A stretch of DNA of 34,054 nt from Phenylobacterium sp. (GCF_030698145.1 NZ_JAUYNW010000109.1:1-34054); one strand, 5' to 3'; counted from the stretch's first letter, positions 1 through 7,708 are shown. The notes: generated by a model not told the origin, from the letters alone. Translations and numbers: made by a program.

Positions 1-133
1 ACGCTTCTTCAGCCGCATCAAGCACTTCCGGCGCATCGCAACCCGATACGACAAGCTCGCGTCCACCTTCATGGGCTTCGTCACCCTCGCCGCCATCATG
101 CTGTGGCTCAAATAGCTAAATGGTCACCGCTAC
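1..133 (+). mobile_element. 3' end of an IS5-family insertion sequence (partial)
   Basis: The segment holds the last 37 codons of a transposase, then an 18-bp terminal repeat at 116-133 (starts CTAAATGGTCACC) followed by CTAG at 134-137. The reverse complement of this end matches the 5' IS end at 33920-33937 at 13 of 18 positions, as expected for imperfect terminal inverted repeats of one element. CTAG beside both ends fits the CTAG/TA target choice known for the IS427 group of IS5. The rest of the element lies outside the window. Confidence 0.85.
2..115 (+). CDS. IS5-family transposase, C-terminal fragment
   Basis: An open frame enters from the left edge and ends at TAG 113-115. It encodes 37 residues including the stretches RIKHFRRIATRYDKLA and FMGFVTLAAIMLWL. 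The Arg/Tyr/Asp/Lys-rich block followed by a hydrophobic helix is the usual carboxy end of IS5/IS427 DDE transposases, where it follows the catalytic glutamate. The start and catalytic core are not in the window. The right edge carries the amino end of a transposase in the same orientation, probably another copy of the same element. That identity is inferred, because the two fragments do not overlap. Confidence 0.85.
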   Translation, partial: RFFSRIKHFRRIATRYDKLASTFMGFVTLAAIMLWLK

Positions 134-940
134 CTAGACCCCGCCGTTCCGGCGAACCAGGTCCTGGACGTCGTGGTAGATGTTGTCGCCGGACTCGGTG
201 TCGACCTTCGACTTGACCTTGGCCACGGTGAGCGGCCCGGCCTTGGGGCCGCCGGCCTCGTAGCCGACATAGCGGTAGCCCGAGGGCAGGTCCTTGCCGG
301 TGTAGATGAAGGTGGCGCGGACGCCGCGCTTCTCGCGGGCGAACGCCTCGCCGCGCAGCCGCACATCGCGGTACATGCGCAGGGTGGCGTCGTCTTCCGC
401 CGCGTCCACGCGCAGGGGACCGATGCGGACCTGGGCGTCGTCGCCGCGGGTGTTGATGTGAATTCCCGGCAGGTCGACACGGGTGACCTCGCCGTCAGGC
501 GTATCGACCGCGGCCACGCTCACGGGGCCTGCCCGCACGCTGACGCCGGCGTCGGCTGCGGCCTCGGCCTCGACCCGCGCGACCTCGGCGGCGACGCTGC
601 CCAGCGACGCCTTGGCCGCGCCCAGGGACGCCTTGGCGGCGTCGATCTCGGCCATGGCCTTGTCGGCTTCCGGCGAGGGCGGGCCGGGCGTGCTGCGCAG
701 CGCGACCTCAATGGCGTCGAGGGTGGCTTGGACGCCGCCCGTCACGGACACCAGTTCCAGGGTGACTTCGGCGCCGTCCGACGAGCGGTAGGCGCAAGTC
801 TTGCCGTCGGCGCTGACGCTCACGCGGGTGAGGTCGCCTTCCGTGGAGGGGCAGTCGAGTTTGGCGATCGCACGGTCGCCGTCCCGACCGCAGGCGGTCA
901 GGGCAAGCGCCGAGGCGGCGATCAGCAGCGTGGTTCTCAT
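134..940 (-). CDS. Hypothetical lipoprotein with a coiled-coil segment
   Basis: The protein has 268 residues. It begins with a short signal peptide ending in a lipobox (ALTAC, Cys17), so it should be lipid-anchored in the inner or outer membrane. Residues of about 90-135 are Ala/Glu/Lys/Asp-rich (repeated AKASLGAAKASLG) and probably helical. The following ~130 residues look like a folded periplasmic domain ending in a Tyr/Gly-rich part (YTGKDLPSGYRYVGYEAGG). I recognise no family. It is the last gene of a minus-strand series after the MoxR ATPase. Its TAG stop (134-136 on the plus strand) lies in the CTAG abutting the IS end, so the insertion apparently left the reading frame intact. It might be a sensor or stabiliser on the envelope, but nothing seen fixes a function. 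Confidence 0.75.
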   Translation of the reverse strand: MRTTLLIAASALALTACGRDGDRAIAKLDCPSTEGDLTRVSVSADGKTCAYRSSDGAEVTLELVSVTGGVQATLDAIEVALRSTPGPPSPEADKAMAEIDAAKASLGAAKASLGSVAAEVARVEAEAAADAGVSVRAGPVSVAAVDTPDGEVTRVDLPGIHINTRGDDAQVRIGPLRVDAAEDDATLRMYRDVRLRGEAFAREKRGVRATFIYTGKDLPSGYRYVGYEAGGPKAGPLTVAKVKSKVDTESGDNIYHDVQDLVRRNGGV

Positions 941-1016
941 GGACGTCTCGCTCCGGTCCGTTCGTTATGAAACTGACCGGAGCGTGTTGATCGGTCGAGT
1001 GAATTCGCCGTAACGG

Positions 1017-1889
1017 CTATTGTTGACCCGGCCGGGAGCCCGCCCCCTCGCGCCGCGCAAGGAAGGCGAGGCGCTCGAACAGGTGCACATCCTGCTCGTT
1101 CTTGAGCAGAGCGCCGTGCAGGGGCGGGATCAACTTGGTCGGGTCCCGTTCCTTCAGCGCGTTCTCGTCGATGTCCTCGACCATGAGCAGCTTCAACCAG
1201 TCGAGGAGTTCAGAGGTCGAGGGCTTCTTCTTCAGCCCCGGGACCTTGCGCATGTCGTAGAAGATGCGCAGCGCCTCGGCGACCAGCTTCTGCTTGATGC
1301 CCGGATAGTGGACCTCGACGATCTCGTTCATCGTCTCGGCTTCCGGGAAGCGGATATAGTGGAAGAAGCAGCGGCGCAGGAAGGCGTCCGGCAGCTCCTT
1401 CTCGTTGTTGGAAGTGATGATCACGATCGGCCGGACCTCGGCCTTGATCGTCTCATTGGTTTCGTAGACGTAGAATTCCATCCGATCGAGCTCCTGCAGG
1501 AGGTCGTTGGGGAACTCGATATCGGCCTTGTCGATCTCGTCGATCAGCAGGACGGGGCGCTTGTCGGAGGTGAAGGCCTCCCAGAGTTTGCCCTTCTTGA
1601 TGTAGTTCTTGACGTCCTTGACCCGCTCGTCGCCCAGTTGGCTGTCGCGCAGGCGGGTGACGGCGTCGTATTCATAGAGGCCCTGGTGGGCCTTGGTGGT
1701 GGACTTGATGTGCCAGGTGATCAGCTCGGCGTTCAGCGCCTTGGCAATCTCATAGGCCAGCACGGTCTTGCCGGTGCCTGGTTCGCCCTTGATCAACAAT
1801 GGCCGTTCCAGCGCCACGGCGGCGTTGACGGCGACCTTCAAATCCTCGGTGGCGACGTAATTCTCGGTGCCTTCAAAACGCTGTCTCAT
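1017..1889 (-). CDS. MoxR-family AAA+ ATPase
   Basis: The 290-residue protein is a stand-alone AAA+ module. It has Walker A GEPGTGKT (35-42), Walker B VLLIDEID (113-120), a sensor-1 type ITSNN motif, an arginine pair (LRRCF) and a C-terminal lid domain. MoxR ATPases act as chaperone-like remodelers, commonly paired with a von Willebrand factor A (CoxE-like) protein in the maturation of metal-dependent enzymes or envelope complexes. No VWA gene follows here; the next gene is a lipoprotein and then the IS. An upstream in-frame start would add 18 residues. I chose ATG 1889 because GGGGAG sits 6 bases upstream and the family begins with the RFEGTENYVA block. It is a strong MoxR call with unknown substrate. 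Confidence 0.9.
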   Translation of the reverse strand: MRQRFEGTENYVATEDLKVAVNAAVALERPLLIKGEPGTGKTVLAYEIAKALNAELITWHIKSTTKAHQGLYEYDAVTRLRDSQLGDERVKDVKNYIKKGKLWEAFTSDKRPVLLIDEIDKADIEFPNDLLQELDRMEFYVYETNETIKAEVRPIVIITSNNEKELPDAFLRRCFFHYIRFPEAETMNEIVEVHYPGIKQKLVAEALRIFYDMRKVPGLKKKPSTSELLDWLKLLMVEDIDENALKERDPTKLIPPLHGALLKNEQDVHLFERLAFLARREGAGSRPGQQ

Positions 1890-2031
1890 GGGGCTCCCCA
1901 GGAGCGGGCGTAGAATGCGCCCGCTTTCGAACAAATGTTTCAACTGGGGCCCAACCTAAAGCCAGTCGCGCGACATTCAAGCGGCTTGAGCGTCGCGGGC
2001 GGTTCCGTGGACGGAAAACGACCCTGGGAGC

Positions 2032-2472
2032 CTAGTCCTTGCGCGGGTCGATCCCGGCTGCGACCGATCGGCGCGCGTACCCCATCCGCTCCAGGTCTTC
2101 GTCGTTCAGGCCCCTGGACTGGAAGTTGGTGAAGTCGTCCTCGCCGCCGCTGACCAGGTCGGCGTCGGCCACCTGATCCAGACCCTCGATGGACTCGGCG
2201 TCGACCTGATCCTCGTCGAAGGCGTCCTCATCCTCGTCCTCGTCGGCGGCGGCGGCCGTGCGATAGTGGAGCTCGTCGTCCTCCTCCAGATCGTCGTCGT
2301 TGAAGACGTCCGCCTCGAACTCGTCGGCGTCCTGGTCGCCGTCGGCGCGAGTCACATCGAGCAGGTCGGGGAGCTCCTCGAAGGTCCGCATCTCGTTGAG
2401 GTCTTCGCGATCGTCGAGATTGGCCTCGTCATAAGCTTCGGCGCCGTCCTGGTCGTCACGGGGGTCGGGCAT
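2032..2472 (-). CDS. Highly acidic hypothetical protein
   Basis: The 146-residue protein is extremely rich in Asp and Glu, with runs such as NDDDLEEDDE and DEDEDEDAFDED, and few hydrophobic residues before residue ~120. The last ~30 residues (SRGLNDEDLERMGYARR) look less biased and may be the only ordered, conserved part. There is no signal peptide or membrane segment. The start at 2472 has GAGGAA 7 bases upstream. It lies between flmG and moxR, all on the minus strand, with gaps of 84 and 142 bases. Such polyacidic proteins can be DNA mimics or disordered binding partners, but no function can be assigned from sequence. Confidence 0.75.
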   Translation of the reverse strand: MPDPRDDQDGAEAYDEANLDDREDLNEMRTFEELPDLLDVTRADGDQDADEFEADVFNDDDLEEDDELHYRTAAAADEDEDEDAFDEDQVDAESIEGLDQVADADLVSGGEDDFTNFQSRGLNDEDLERMGYARRSVAAGIDPRKD

Positions 2473-2556
2473 CGGGTCGTTCCTCGCCGGGGCGTCGGAG
2501 CGACACCCGTCCGCGGGATCAACCGCGTGCGGCGCGCACCTGTTCCCCGGGAACGC

Positions 2557-4350
2557 TCAGGTCCGACCGAACGCCGCCATCGCCTGGGCGACCTCGTCCA
2601 TCACGGGATCCCATTCGCCGAACCGTTCGGGGATGAAGACCCGCATCTGCGGGTACCAGGGCAGACGGTCGGTTCCCAGGCGTGGCCATGAGGCGGGCGC
2701 CGAAATGAGCCAGGATGGCGCGCCGCAGGCCGCGGCGATGTTGGAGGTGGCGTTGGGGAAGCCGATGACCAGGTCAAGGGCGCAGGAGAGTGCGGCCACG
2801 TCGTCCAGATCCTGCTTCAGATCTATGCCGGGCGGATTCCAGATCTCGACGCCCAGCTCGCGGCGGGCCTGTTCCAGCTCGCCGGCCACGTCGCCGTACT
2901 GCAGGTTGACGAAGGCGATCCCCGGCGCGGCCAGGACGCCCGCCCACTGCTCGAACGTCGAATAGTAGCGATGGCGGGCGCCTAGAGTGCTGCCGCTCTT
3001 CCACAGCAGACCGACCTTGCGGCCAGCCGGCGCGCCGTCCAGGACCTTGCGCCAATGGGCGACACGGACGGGATCGGCCTCGAGGAAATGGGGGCGGACA
3101 GGGTAAGCGGAGACCTCGCGGCGGAATTCACGCAACAGCGAGCCTATGGGGGTCCAGAGGTCGATCCCTGCCATGGCCGCGTCGTCCAGGAATGGCAGCG
3201 GACGATAGGTGCGCCCTTCGGCAAGATAGGTCGCGTGCGCGCCCACGCGGGCCGCAGGATAGCTGCGCTGGAACAGCGGCACGAGGCGCGGTTCGACGGC
3301 CAGGATCAAGCGGCCGTTCGGGCCCAGGGCCTCGATCACGTCGGGCAGGACGTTGGCGAACATGATCTCGTCGCCCAGGCCCTGTTCGCCGACGATCAAC
3401 ATCGACTTGCCGGCCAGGTCGGCGCCGGGGCTCCAGCGCGGCCGGTCGACCATCACCACAGTGACGTCGGAGAATTTCGGGTCCAGGCGGGCCTCATAGT
3501 CGTCCCAGCCCTCACCGACTCGGCCCAGGTTCAAGAGGATGGTGGACCGCGCCAGCTGCATCATCAGCTGCTCGTCCGCTGGCTTGGGCGAGGTCATCGC
3601 CTTCTCGCAGTCCTCCAGGGCCGCGCGGGTGTCACCGCGGAACAGCCGGACATTGCCGCGATTGTAACGGGCCTTGGCGAAGCCCGGATCCAGCCGCAGC
3701 GCCTCATCGAAGAAGATCTCGGCGTTGGCCGGGTCGCCCTGTTCCGCCAGCGTGCTGCCCAGCGTGTTCCAAAGCAGCGGCTGTGCAGGCGCTCGGCCGA
3801 TGGCGGACTTCAGGAGCTCGATGGCGTCGCCGTACTGCTGCTGATCGCGCAATACGCAGGCCAGGTTGTTGGCGCCCTCGTGGTCCTCCGGGAACCGCGC
3901 CAGGTAGTGGCGGAACAGCTTCTCGGCGACCGGCTTCTGGCCCAGGCGGTAGGCGAGGCGTCCCAGGTTGTTGGCGATCTCGGCATGGTCGGGCAGCAGG
4001 GCCAGCGCCGACTCATAGCAGGTGATGGAGCCCACGAAGTCGGAGGCCTTCTCACGCGCGATGGCCAGCAGGTACCAGCCAAAGCCGTTACGCTCGTCTT
4101 GTTCCAGCGCCTTGATCGCCCATTCCGCCCCGGCCTTGGCGTCTCCGGCGTTGAGCGCGGCCACCGCCTGGTGCAGCAGCGGCTGGACCTTGAGCGCCTT
4201 CAGTTCCTCGACGGCCTTCGACAGCTTGGCCAGCACGTCGCTGGAGCCCGAGTCGCCCACGGCGCCGGCCGACAGCCTGGCCGGCGTCGGCGCTGCGCCG
4301 ACGCCGAGGGCGCCGGGCGATGTTGCGCTGGGCGCGGACGGGCGCAGCAT
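2557..4350 (-). CDS. flmG: FlmG: TPR-glycosyltransferase for flagellins
   Basis: The 597-residue protein has two modules. Residues ~58-255 are tandem TPR repeats (for example NNLGRLAYRLGQKPVAEKLF and YNRGNVRLFRGDTRAALEDC). Residues ~290-590 form a GT-B type transferase half related to GT41/GT9 enzymes, with VGEQGLGDEIMF near its start and DLVIGFPNATSNIAAACGAP plus a WYPQMRVF block near its end. In Caulobacter, FlmG (older name FlbA) uses its TPRs to bind flagellins and its transferase to O-glycosylate them with a nonulosonic acid of the pseudaminic type. The neighbourhood fits: flbT, flaF and three flagellins lie divergently upstream. The start at 4350 has GGAG 7 bases before it. A CtrA-like box (4402-4416) lies in the shared upstream region. 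The sugar donor genes are not in the window. Confidence 0.85.
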   Translation of the reverse strand: MLRPSAPSATSPGALGVGAAPTPARLSAGAVGDSGSSDVLAKLSKAVEELKALKVQPLLHQAVAALNAGDAKAGAEWAIKALEQDERNGFGWYLLAIAREKASDFVGSITCYESALALLPDHAEIANNLGRLAYRLGQKPVAEKLFRHYLARFPEDHEGANNLACVLRDQQQYGDAIELLKSAIGRAPAQPLLWNTLGSTLAEQGDPANAEIFFDEALRLDPGFAKARYNRGNVRLFRGDTRAALEDCEKAMTSPKPADEQLMMQLARSTILLNLGRVGEGWDDYEARLDPKFSDVTVVMVDRPRWSPGADLAGKSMLIVGEQGLGDEIMFANVLPDVIEALGPNGRLILAVEPRLVPLFQRSYPAARVGAHATYLAEGRTYRPLPFLDDAAMAGIDLWTPIGSLLREFRREVSAYPVRPHFLEADPVRVAHWRKVLDGAPAGRKVGLLWKSGSTLGARHRYYSTFEQWAGVLAAPGIAFVNLQYGDVAGELEQARRELGVEIWNPPGIDLKQDLDDVAALSCALDLVIGFPNATSNIAAACGAPSWLISAPASWPRLGTDRLPWYPQMRVFIPERFGEWDPVMDEVAQAMAAFGRT

Positions 4351-4599
4351 GGCCTGACTCCAAAGCGTGCTAGGAATGGGGCATGCTTGACGCGCGCATG
4401 GTTAACCTTTGACTAAGCGGCGGGGTGGGCTGCGGCATTGCGTCACGTCTTCGGCGTGGTGTCGTCACTACCTGGCAAGAGGTCATTAACTCGCGCTCGG
4501 TAAGCGTGACGGGTCCAGGGTCGGAATCGGCTCCATGGACAGGGATCGGAACGAGGAACTCGCGTCGGTCCGACGCAGGTCAATTCGGGGGGACGGACC
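4351..4599. promoter_or_regulatory. Divergent flmG/flbT control region with a CtrA-like box
   Basis: This 249-base gap separates the divergent flmG and flbT genes. TTAA-N7-CTAA at 4402-4416 differs by one base from the CtrA consensus TTAA-N7-TTAA. A further TTAA half site lies near 4484, and GANTC sites (GACTC, GAATC) occur near both ends. No CGGCA-N5-TGCCG site or GG-N10-GC promoter of the kind seen before the flagellins was found. Cell-cycle control of flmG is known in Caulobacter; its use of this box is inferred. Confidence 0.45.
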
Positions 4600-5019
4600 T
4601 TGCCGCTTAAACTGTCGCTGAAGCCGGGCGAGAAGTTCGTGCTCAACGGCGCGGTCGTCCAGAACGGCGACCGGCGCGGCGTGTTGATTCTCCAGAACAA
4701 GGCTTCGGTCCTTCGCGAGAAGGACATCATGCAGGAAGACGAGGTCACCTCGCCCGCCCGCCGGATCTACTTCCCGGTGATGATGATGTACCTCGATGAG
4801 GCTGGGGCCGAACGCTATTACGACGAGTTCGTGCGCCGCCTGACTGAGTTTATGGGGGTGATCAAGAACCCTCCGGTGCTGGCCGACTGCGTGAACATTT
4901 CCAAGCAGTGCATGGCGCGCGAGTACTACAAGGCGCTCATGCTGTGCCGGAAATTGATTGAGTACGAAGACGAAAGGTTGGGGAATGTCGCTTCGGGCGT
5001 ACCAGCAGACCGCGGCTAG
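4600..5019 (+). CDS. flbT: FlbT, post-transcriptional regulator of flagellin
   Basis: The 139-residue protein is recognisable as FlbT from its opening PLKLSLKPGEKFVLNGAVVQ, the INPARRIYFPVMMMY-type core (here SPARRIYFPVMMMYLDE) and the AREYYKALMLCRKLIEYEDE end. In Caulobacter, FlbT binds the 5' untranslated region of flagellin mRNA and promotes its decay when the hook is incomplete, coupling filament synthesis to assembly. The start is TTG 4600, the only start matching the family's amino end, behind a strong GGGGGGA. A TTG start is a plausible way of keeping the regulator scarce. The last 35 bases overlap flaF, so the two are probably translated together. Confidence 0.95.
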   Translation: MPLKLSLKPGEKFVLNGAVVQNGDRRGVLILQNKASVLREKDIMQEDEVTSPARRIYFPVMMMYLDEAGAERYYDEFVRRLTEFMGVIKNPPVLADCVNISKQCMAREYYKALMLCRKLIEYEDERLGNVASGVPADRG

Positions 5020-5353
5020 GGCTGAGTCCGGCCGGGAGCTGGAGTACCGGCTGTTCGGCCAGGTGACGCGCGCCCTGATGGAGGCCGCGGCCCTCGATCC
5101 GAGCGAGGTGTCGGCCCGCGCCGACGCTCTGGATTGGAATCGCAGGCTTTGGGCGACCCTGGCCGGAATCGTGGCCGAACCCGAAAACGCCCTTCCGGCG
5201 CCCCTGAAGGCCCAGATCATCTCGATTGGCATCTGGGTGGGCAAGTACACCAGCTCGGTGATCCGCCGCGAGGACGACGACATCCAGGCCCTGATCGACG
5301 TCAATCGCGCGATCATGCAGGGTCTCAGCGGAGCGGCCGCCGAAGCCGCTTAG
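4985..5353 (+). CDS. flaF: FlaF, flagellin synthesis/secretion regulator
   Basis: The 122-residue protein carries the FlaF family features: an amino end MSLRAYQQTAARAESGRELE, a central LDWNRRLWATLAGI and a carboxy helix around ISIGIWVGKYTSSVIR. FlaF promotes flagellin production and export and works opposite FlbT in Caulobacter and rhizobia. A longer open frame begins 27 bases earlier, but ATG 4985 gives the family-like start and has AAGG upstream. It overlaps the flbT end by 35 bases in another frame, which suggests translational coupling. Its stop codon TAG merges directly into the palindromic repeat that follows. Confidence 0.92.
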   Translation: MSLRAYQQTAARAESGRELEYRLFGQVTRALMEAAALDPSEVSARADALDWNRRLWATLAGIVAEPENALPAPLKAQIISIGIWVGKYTSSVIRREDDDIQALIDVNRAIMQGLSGAAAEAA

Positions 5354-5465
5354 AGCGTGACAGCCTGAAGTGGATTCCGGTTCAGGCGGCCGTCACGCTC
5401 CAAGTTTTTGCAGCTAGACCCTTTTCACCCGATCAGATGATTCCATCTGAATCGAAACGGTCTAG
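5353..5465. repeat. Palindromic intergenic repeat element
   Basis: There are two nested palindromes in tandem. In the first, GAGCGTGAC (5353-5361) pairs with GTCACGCTC (5392-5400), and inside it CCTGAA (5364-5369) pairs with TTCAGG (5381-5386). In the second, CTAGACC (5414-5420) pairs with GGTCTAG (5459-5465), and inside it CAGATG (5434-5439) pairs with CATCTG (5444-5449). From memory, GTGGATTCCGGTTCA and GATTCCATCTGAATCGAAA recur in alphaproteobacterial intergenic repeats, but no genome search was run. It starts on the flaF stop codon and may also end the flbT-flaF transcript or protect its 3' end. It includes GANTC sites. Confidence 0.6.
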
Positions 5466-5533
5466 GCGCGATCCAAAACCCAGAACCGCCAGGCCGCCTG
5501 ATCGGACCCCGGTCCGGCGTTTTTGTTTCGTCG

Positions 5534-5571
5534 CGGCAGATCCTGCCGATGTGCGTGGGCAGGGCCTGCCG
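5534..5571. promoter_or_regulatory. Two FlbD (ftr)-like operator sites, flagellin 1
   Basis: CGGCA-GATCC-TGCCG (5534-5548) and GGGCA-GGGCC-TGCCG (5557-5571) share one architecture: 5-base arms and a 5-base spacer, with centres 23 bases apart. A further half site CGGCAGATTTCC follows at 5574. They lie about 100-140 bases upstream of the sigma-54 promoter, a normal enhancer distance. In Caulobacter, FlbD binds ftr elements of this kind to activate late flagellar genes. The match is by eye to a remembered consensus; the same architecture recurs before flagellin 2. Confidence 0.7.
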
Positions 5572-5671
5572 ACCGGCAGATTTCCATGGCCGAGCGTGCT
5601 CGCAGGCGCTCGTGTCTTGTCAAATAACTCAGTTAAAACAATATCATATTCGGTATCGAAAACGGGCGTCT

Positions 5672-5687
5672 TGGCCTGCGCCTTGCT
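5672..5687 (+). promoter_or_regulatory. Sigma-54 promoter of flagellin 1
   Basis: TGGCCTGCGCCTTGCT has the invariant GG (5673-5674) and GC (5685-5686) separated by 10 bases. It matches TGGCAYR-N4-TTGCW at all but one defined position. The start codon follows about 80 bases later, leaving an untranslated leader of roughly 65 bases, the region where FlbT would be expected to act. Confidence 0.85.
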
Positions 5688-5764
5688 AGGGTTAACGCAG
5701 AGCGAAAAATCGCTCCACGGCCAAAACGGCCGCACCACCTCCGACCAGAATGGAAGGGACTAAA

Positions 5765-6595
5765 ATGGCCAGCAATTCGGTCAACACCAACGTGGGCGCG
5801 ATGGTCGCCCTGCAAAACCTCAACGCGACGAACATGGAGCTGTCGCAAGTCCAAACGCGGATCAATACAGGCAAGAAAGTCTCGTCCGCGAAAGAAAACG
5901 GAGCCATCTGGGCGATCGCGCAAAACCAACGCGCGACCTCCAGTTCGCTGAACGCCGTCCGAGACTCGCTGCAGCGTACTGCTTCGACGATCGACGTGGC
6001 GATGTCGGCGGGGGAATCGGTTTCGGACCTGCTCGTCCAGATGAAGGAGAAAGCACTAGCGGCATCTGACACGACCCTGGACGCCTCTTCGCGGACGGCC
6101 CTGAACGAAGACTTCAAGGCCCTGCGCGATCAGGTTTCGAAGGCGGTGAACAACGCCGAGTTCAACGGCGCGAACATGATCAAGACCGGTGGTGCGACGA
6201 TGGCGGCTCTCGCCAACGCCGACGGCACCTCGAAGATCACGGTCGCGGCGCAGAGCCTGGCTCTCGGCGGCGCCAACGTCACTGTCGGCGCGGCGTCCTC
6301 GATCGGCACCGTGACCACGGCCACGGCCATGATCGGGACCATCGCCACGTCGATCAGCTACGTTTCCACCGCCCTGTCGAAGCTCGGCACCGGCTCCAAG
6401 TCGATCGCCGGCCACCTGAATTTTACCAACAACCTTCAGGACTCGATCGACGCCGGCGTGGGCAACCTCGTCGACGCCGACCTGGCCAAGGAAAGCGCCA
6501 AGCTCCAGTCGCTGCAAACCAAGCAGCAACTCGGGATCCAGGCTCTCTCCATCGCCAATCAGGGCTCGTCGCAACTGCTGTCGCTCTTCCGCTAA
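5765..6595 (+). CDS. Flagellin 1 (FljK-like)
   Basis: The 276-residue filament subunit has the usual helical D0/D1 ends ([37 protein letters not shown]; ending SQLLSLFR) and only a short middle segment, as in Caulobacter flagellins. It has no cysteine. It is exported by the flagellar type III apparatus and should be a substrate of FlmG, probably on Ser/Thr of the central segment. The start is ATG 5765, with GGAAGG upstream; an ATG 15 bases earlier is rejected because it would lie in that ribosome site. A sigma-54 promoter and two ftr-like sites lie upstream. Flagellin 2 is about 94% identical in protein and nearly identical in DNA through the middle. Confidence 0.95.
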   Translation: MASNSVNTNVGAMVALQNLNATNMELSQVQTRINTGKKVSSAKENGAIWAIAQNQRATSSSLNAVRDSLQRTASTIDVAMSAGESVSDLLVQMKEKALAASDTTLDASSRTALNEDFKALRDQVSKAVNNAEFNGANMIKTGGATMAALANADGTSKITVAAQSLALGGANVTVGAASSIGTVTTATAMIGTIATSISYVSTALSKLGTGSKSIAGHLNFTNNLQDSIDAGVGNLVDADLAKESAKLQSLQTKQQLGIQALSIANQGSSQLLSLFR

Positions 6596-6605
6596 CGTCG
6601 CGGCG

Positions 6606-6632
6606 CCGGGCGGGTCCATTGGATCCGCCCGG
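6606..6632 (+). terminator. Hairpin terminator after flagellin 1
   Basis: CCGGGCGG (6606-6613) pairs with CCGCCCGG (6625-6632), and the stem extends inward by four pairs including one G-U. It lies 11 bases after the flagellin 1 stop. The T-run behind it is weak (CTCTTTG), so it may act as a 3'-end stabiliser as well as a terminator. Confidence 0.6.
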
Positions 6633-6673
6633 TGAGCTCTTTGAACCGCTGGGCGCCGTTTGCCGCATGAGGT

Positions 6674-6718
6674 CGGCAATTTCTGCCCGCGCTACGCAAG
6701 GCTCGGCAAATTCTGCCG
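6674..6718. promoter_or_regulatory. Two FlbD (ftr)-like operator sites, flagellin 2
   Basis: CGGCA-ATTTC-TGCCC (6674-6688) and CGGCA-AATTC-TGCCG (6704-6718) repeat the 5-5-5 layout seen before flagellin 1. Their centres are exactly 30 bases apart, near three helical turns, so both would face the same side of the DNA. The AT-rich spacers resemble published Caulobacter ftr sites more closely than the first pair does. The sigma-54 promoter begins 75 bases downstream. Confidence 0.75.
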
Positions 6719-6792
6719 GCCCAGAACGTCCCTAACAAGGGTATAACTTCGATTATTCAATAGCTTAAATCGTCGCGATGATGCACGCCCGT

Positions 6793-6808
6793 TGGCCCGT
6801 TCATTGCT
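6793..6808 (+). promoter_or_regulatory. Sigma-54 promoter of flagellin 2
   Basis: TGGCCCGTTCATTGCT has GG at 6794-6795 and GC at 6806-6807, the required 10 bases apart. It differs from the consensus at the same single position as the flagellin 1 promoter. The leader to ATG 6881 is about 60 bases. Confidence 0.85.
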
Positions 6809-6880
6809 GCGTTCGTTCCTGAGCAAAAAGCTCCCGGCAGTCAAAATGACGTCGGCGACCTGAGAACAAGGAACGATTTG

Positions 6881-7708
6881 ATGCCCAATAGCGTCAATAC
6901 CAATGTCGGCGCCATGGTTGCGCTGCAAAACCTCAACAGCACCAACATGGACCTGCAACAGGTCCAGGGCCGGATCAACACCGGCAAGAAAGTCTCCTCC
7001 GCCAAGGACAACGGCGCCATCTGGGCGATCGCGCAAAACCAACGCGCGACCTCCAGTTCGCTGAACGCCGTCCGTGACTCGCTGCAGCGGACCTCGTCGA
7101 CTATCGACGTGGCCATGTCGGCCGGGGAATCGGTTTCGGACCTTCTCGTCCAGATGAAAGAGAAGGCCCTGGCGGCTTCCGACACCACCCTGGACACCTC
7201 GTCGCGGACCGCCCTGAACGAAGACTTCAAGGCCTTGCGCGATCAGGTTTCGAAGGCGGTGAACAACGCCGAGTTCAACGGCGCGAACATGATCAAGACC
7301 GGTGGCGCGACGATGGCGGCTCTCGCCAACAGCGACGGCACCTCGAAGATCACGGTCGCGGCGCAAAGCCTGAGCCTCGGCGGCGCCAACGTCACTGTCG
7401 GCGCGGCGTCCTCGATCGGCACCGTGACCACGGCCACGGCCATGATCGCGACCATCGCCACGTCGATCACCAACGTGTCCACCGCCCTGTCGAAGCTCGG
7501 CACCGGCTCCAAGTCGATCGCCGGCCACCTGAATTTTACCAACAACCTTCAGGACTCGATCGACGCCGGCGTGGGTAACCTCGTCGACGCCGACCTGGCC
7601 AAGGAAAGCGCCCGCCTGCAGTCGCTGCAAACCAAGCAGCAGCTGGGGATCCAGGCCCTGTCCATCGCCAACCAGGGTTCGTCGCAGCTTCTCGGTCTCT
7701 TCCGATAG
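6881..7708 (+). CDS. Flagellin 2 (FljK-like)
   Basis: This is a 275-residue flagellin of the same short D0/D1 type, differing from flagellin 1 at about 16 positions and ending [11 protein letters not shown] 6881 is chosen, with AAGGA 8 bases upstream; a TTG directly before it is in frame but badly placed. It has its own sigma-54 promoter and a pair of ftr-like sites, so it is transcribed separately from flagellin 1 but under the same logic. Most differences from flagellin 1 cluster in the first ~45 codons and the last third. The long central stretch is nearly free of synonymous change, which points to recent gene conversion. Confidence 0.95.
   Translation: MPNSVNTNVGAMVALQNLNSTNMDLQQVQGRINTGKKVSSAKDNGAIWAIAQNQRATSSSLNAVRDSLQRTSSTIDVAMSAGESVSDLLVQMKEKALAASDTTLDTSSRTALNEDFKALRDQVSKAVNNAEFNGANMIKTGGATMAALANSDGTSKITVAAQSLSLGGANVTVGAASSIGTVTTATAMIATIATSITNVSTALSKLGTGSKSIAGHLNFTNNLQDSIDAGVGNLVDADLAKESARLQSLQTKQQLGIQALSIANQGSSQLLGLFR

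Noticed and set aside
3055..4416. 453-codon plus-strand frame
   Set aside because: Antisense of flmG, whose TPR and transferase motifs are clear on the minus strand.
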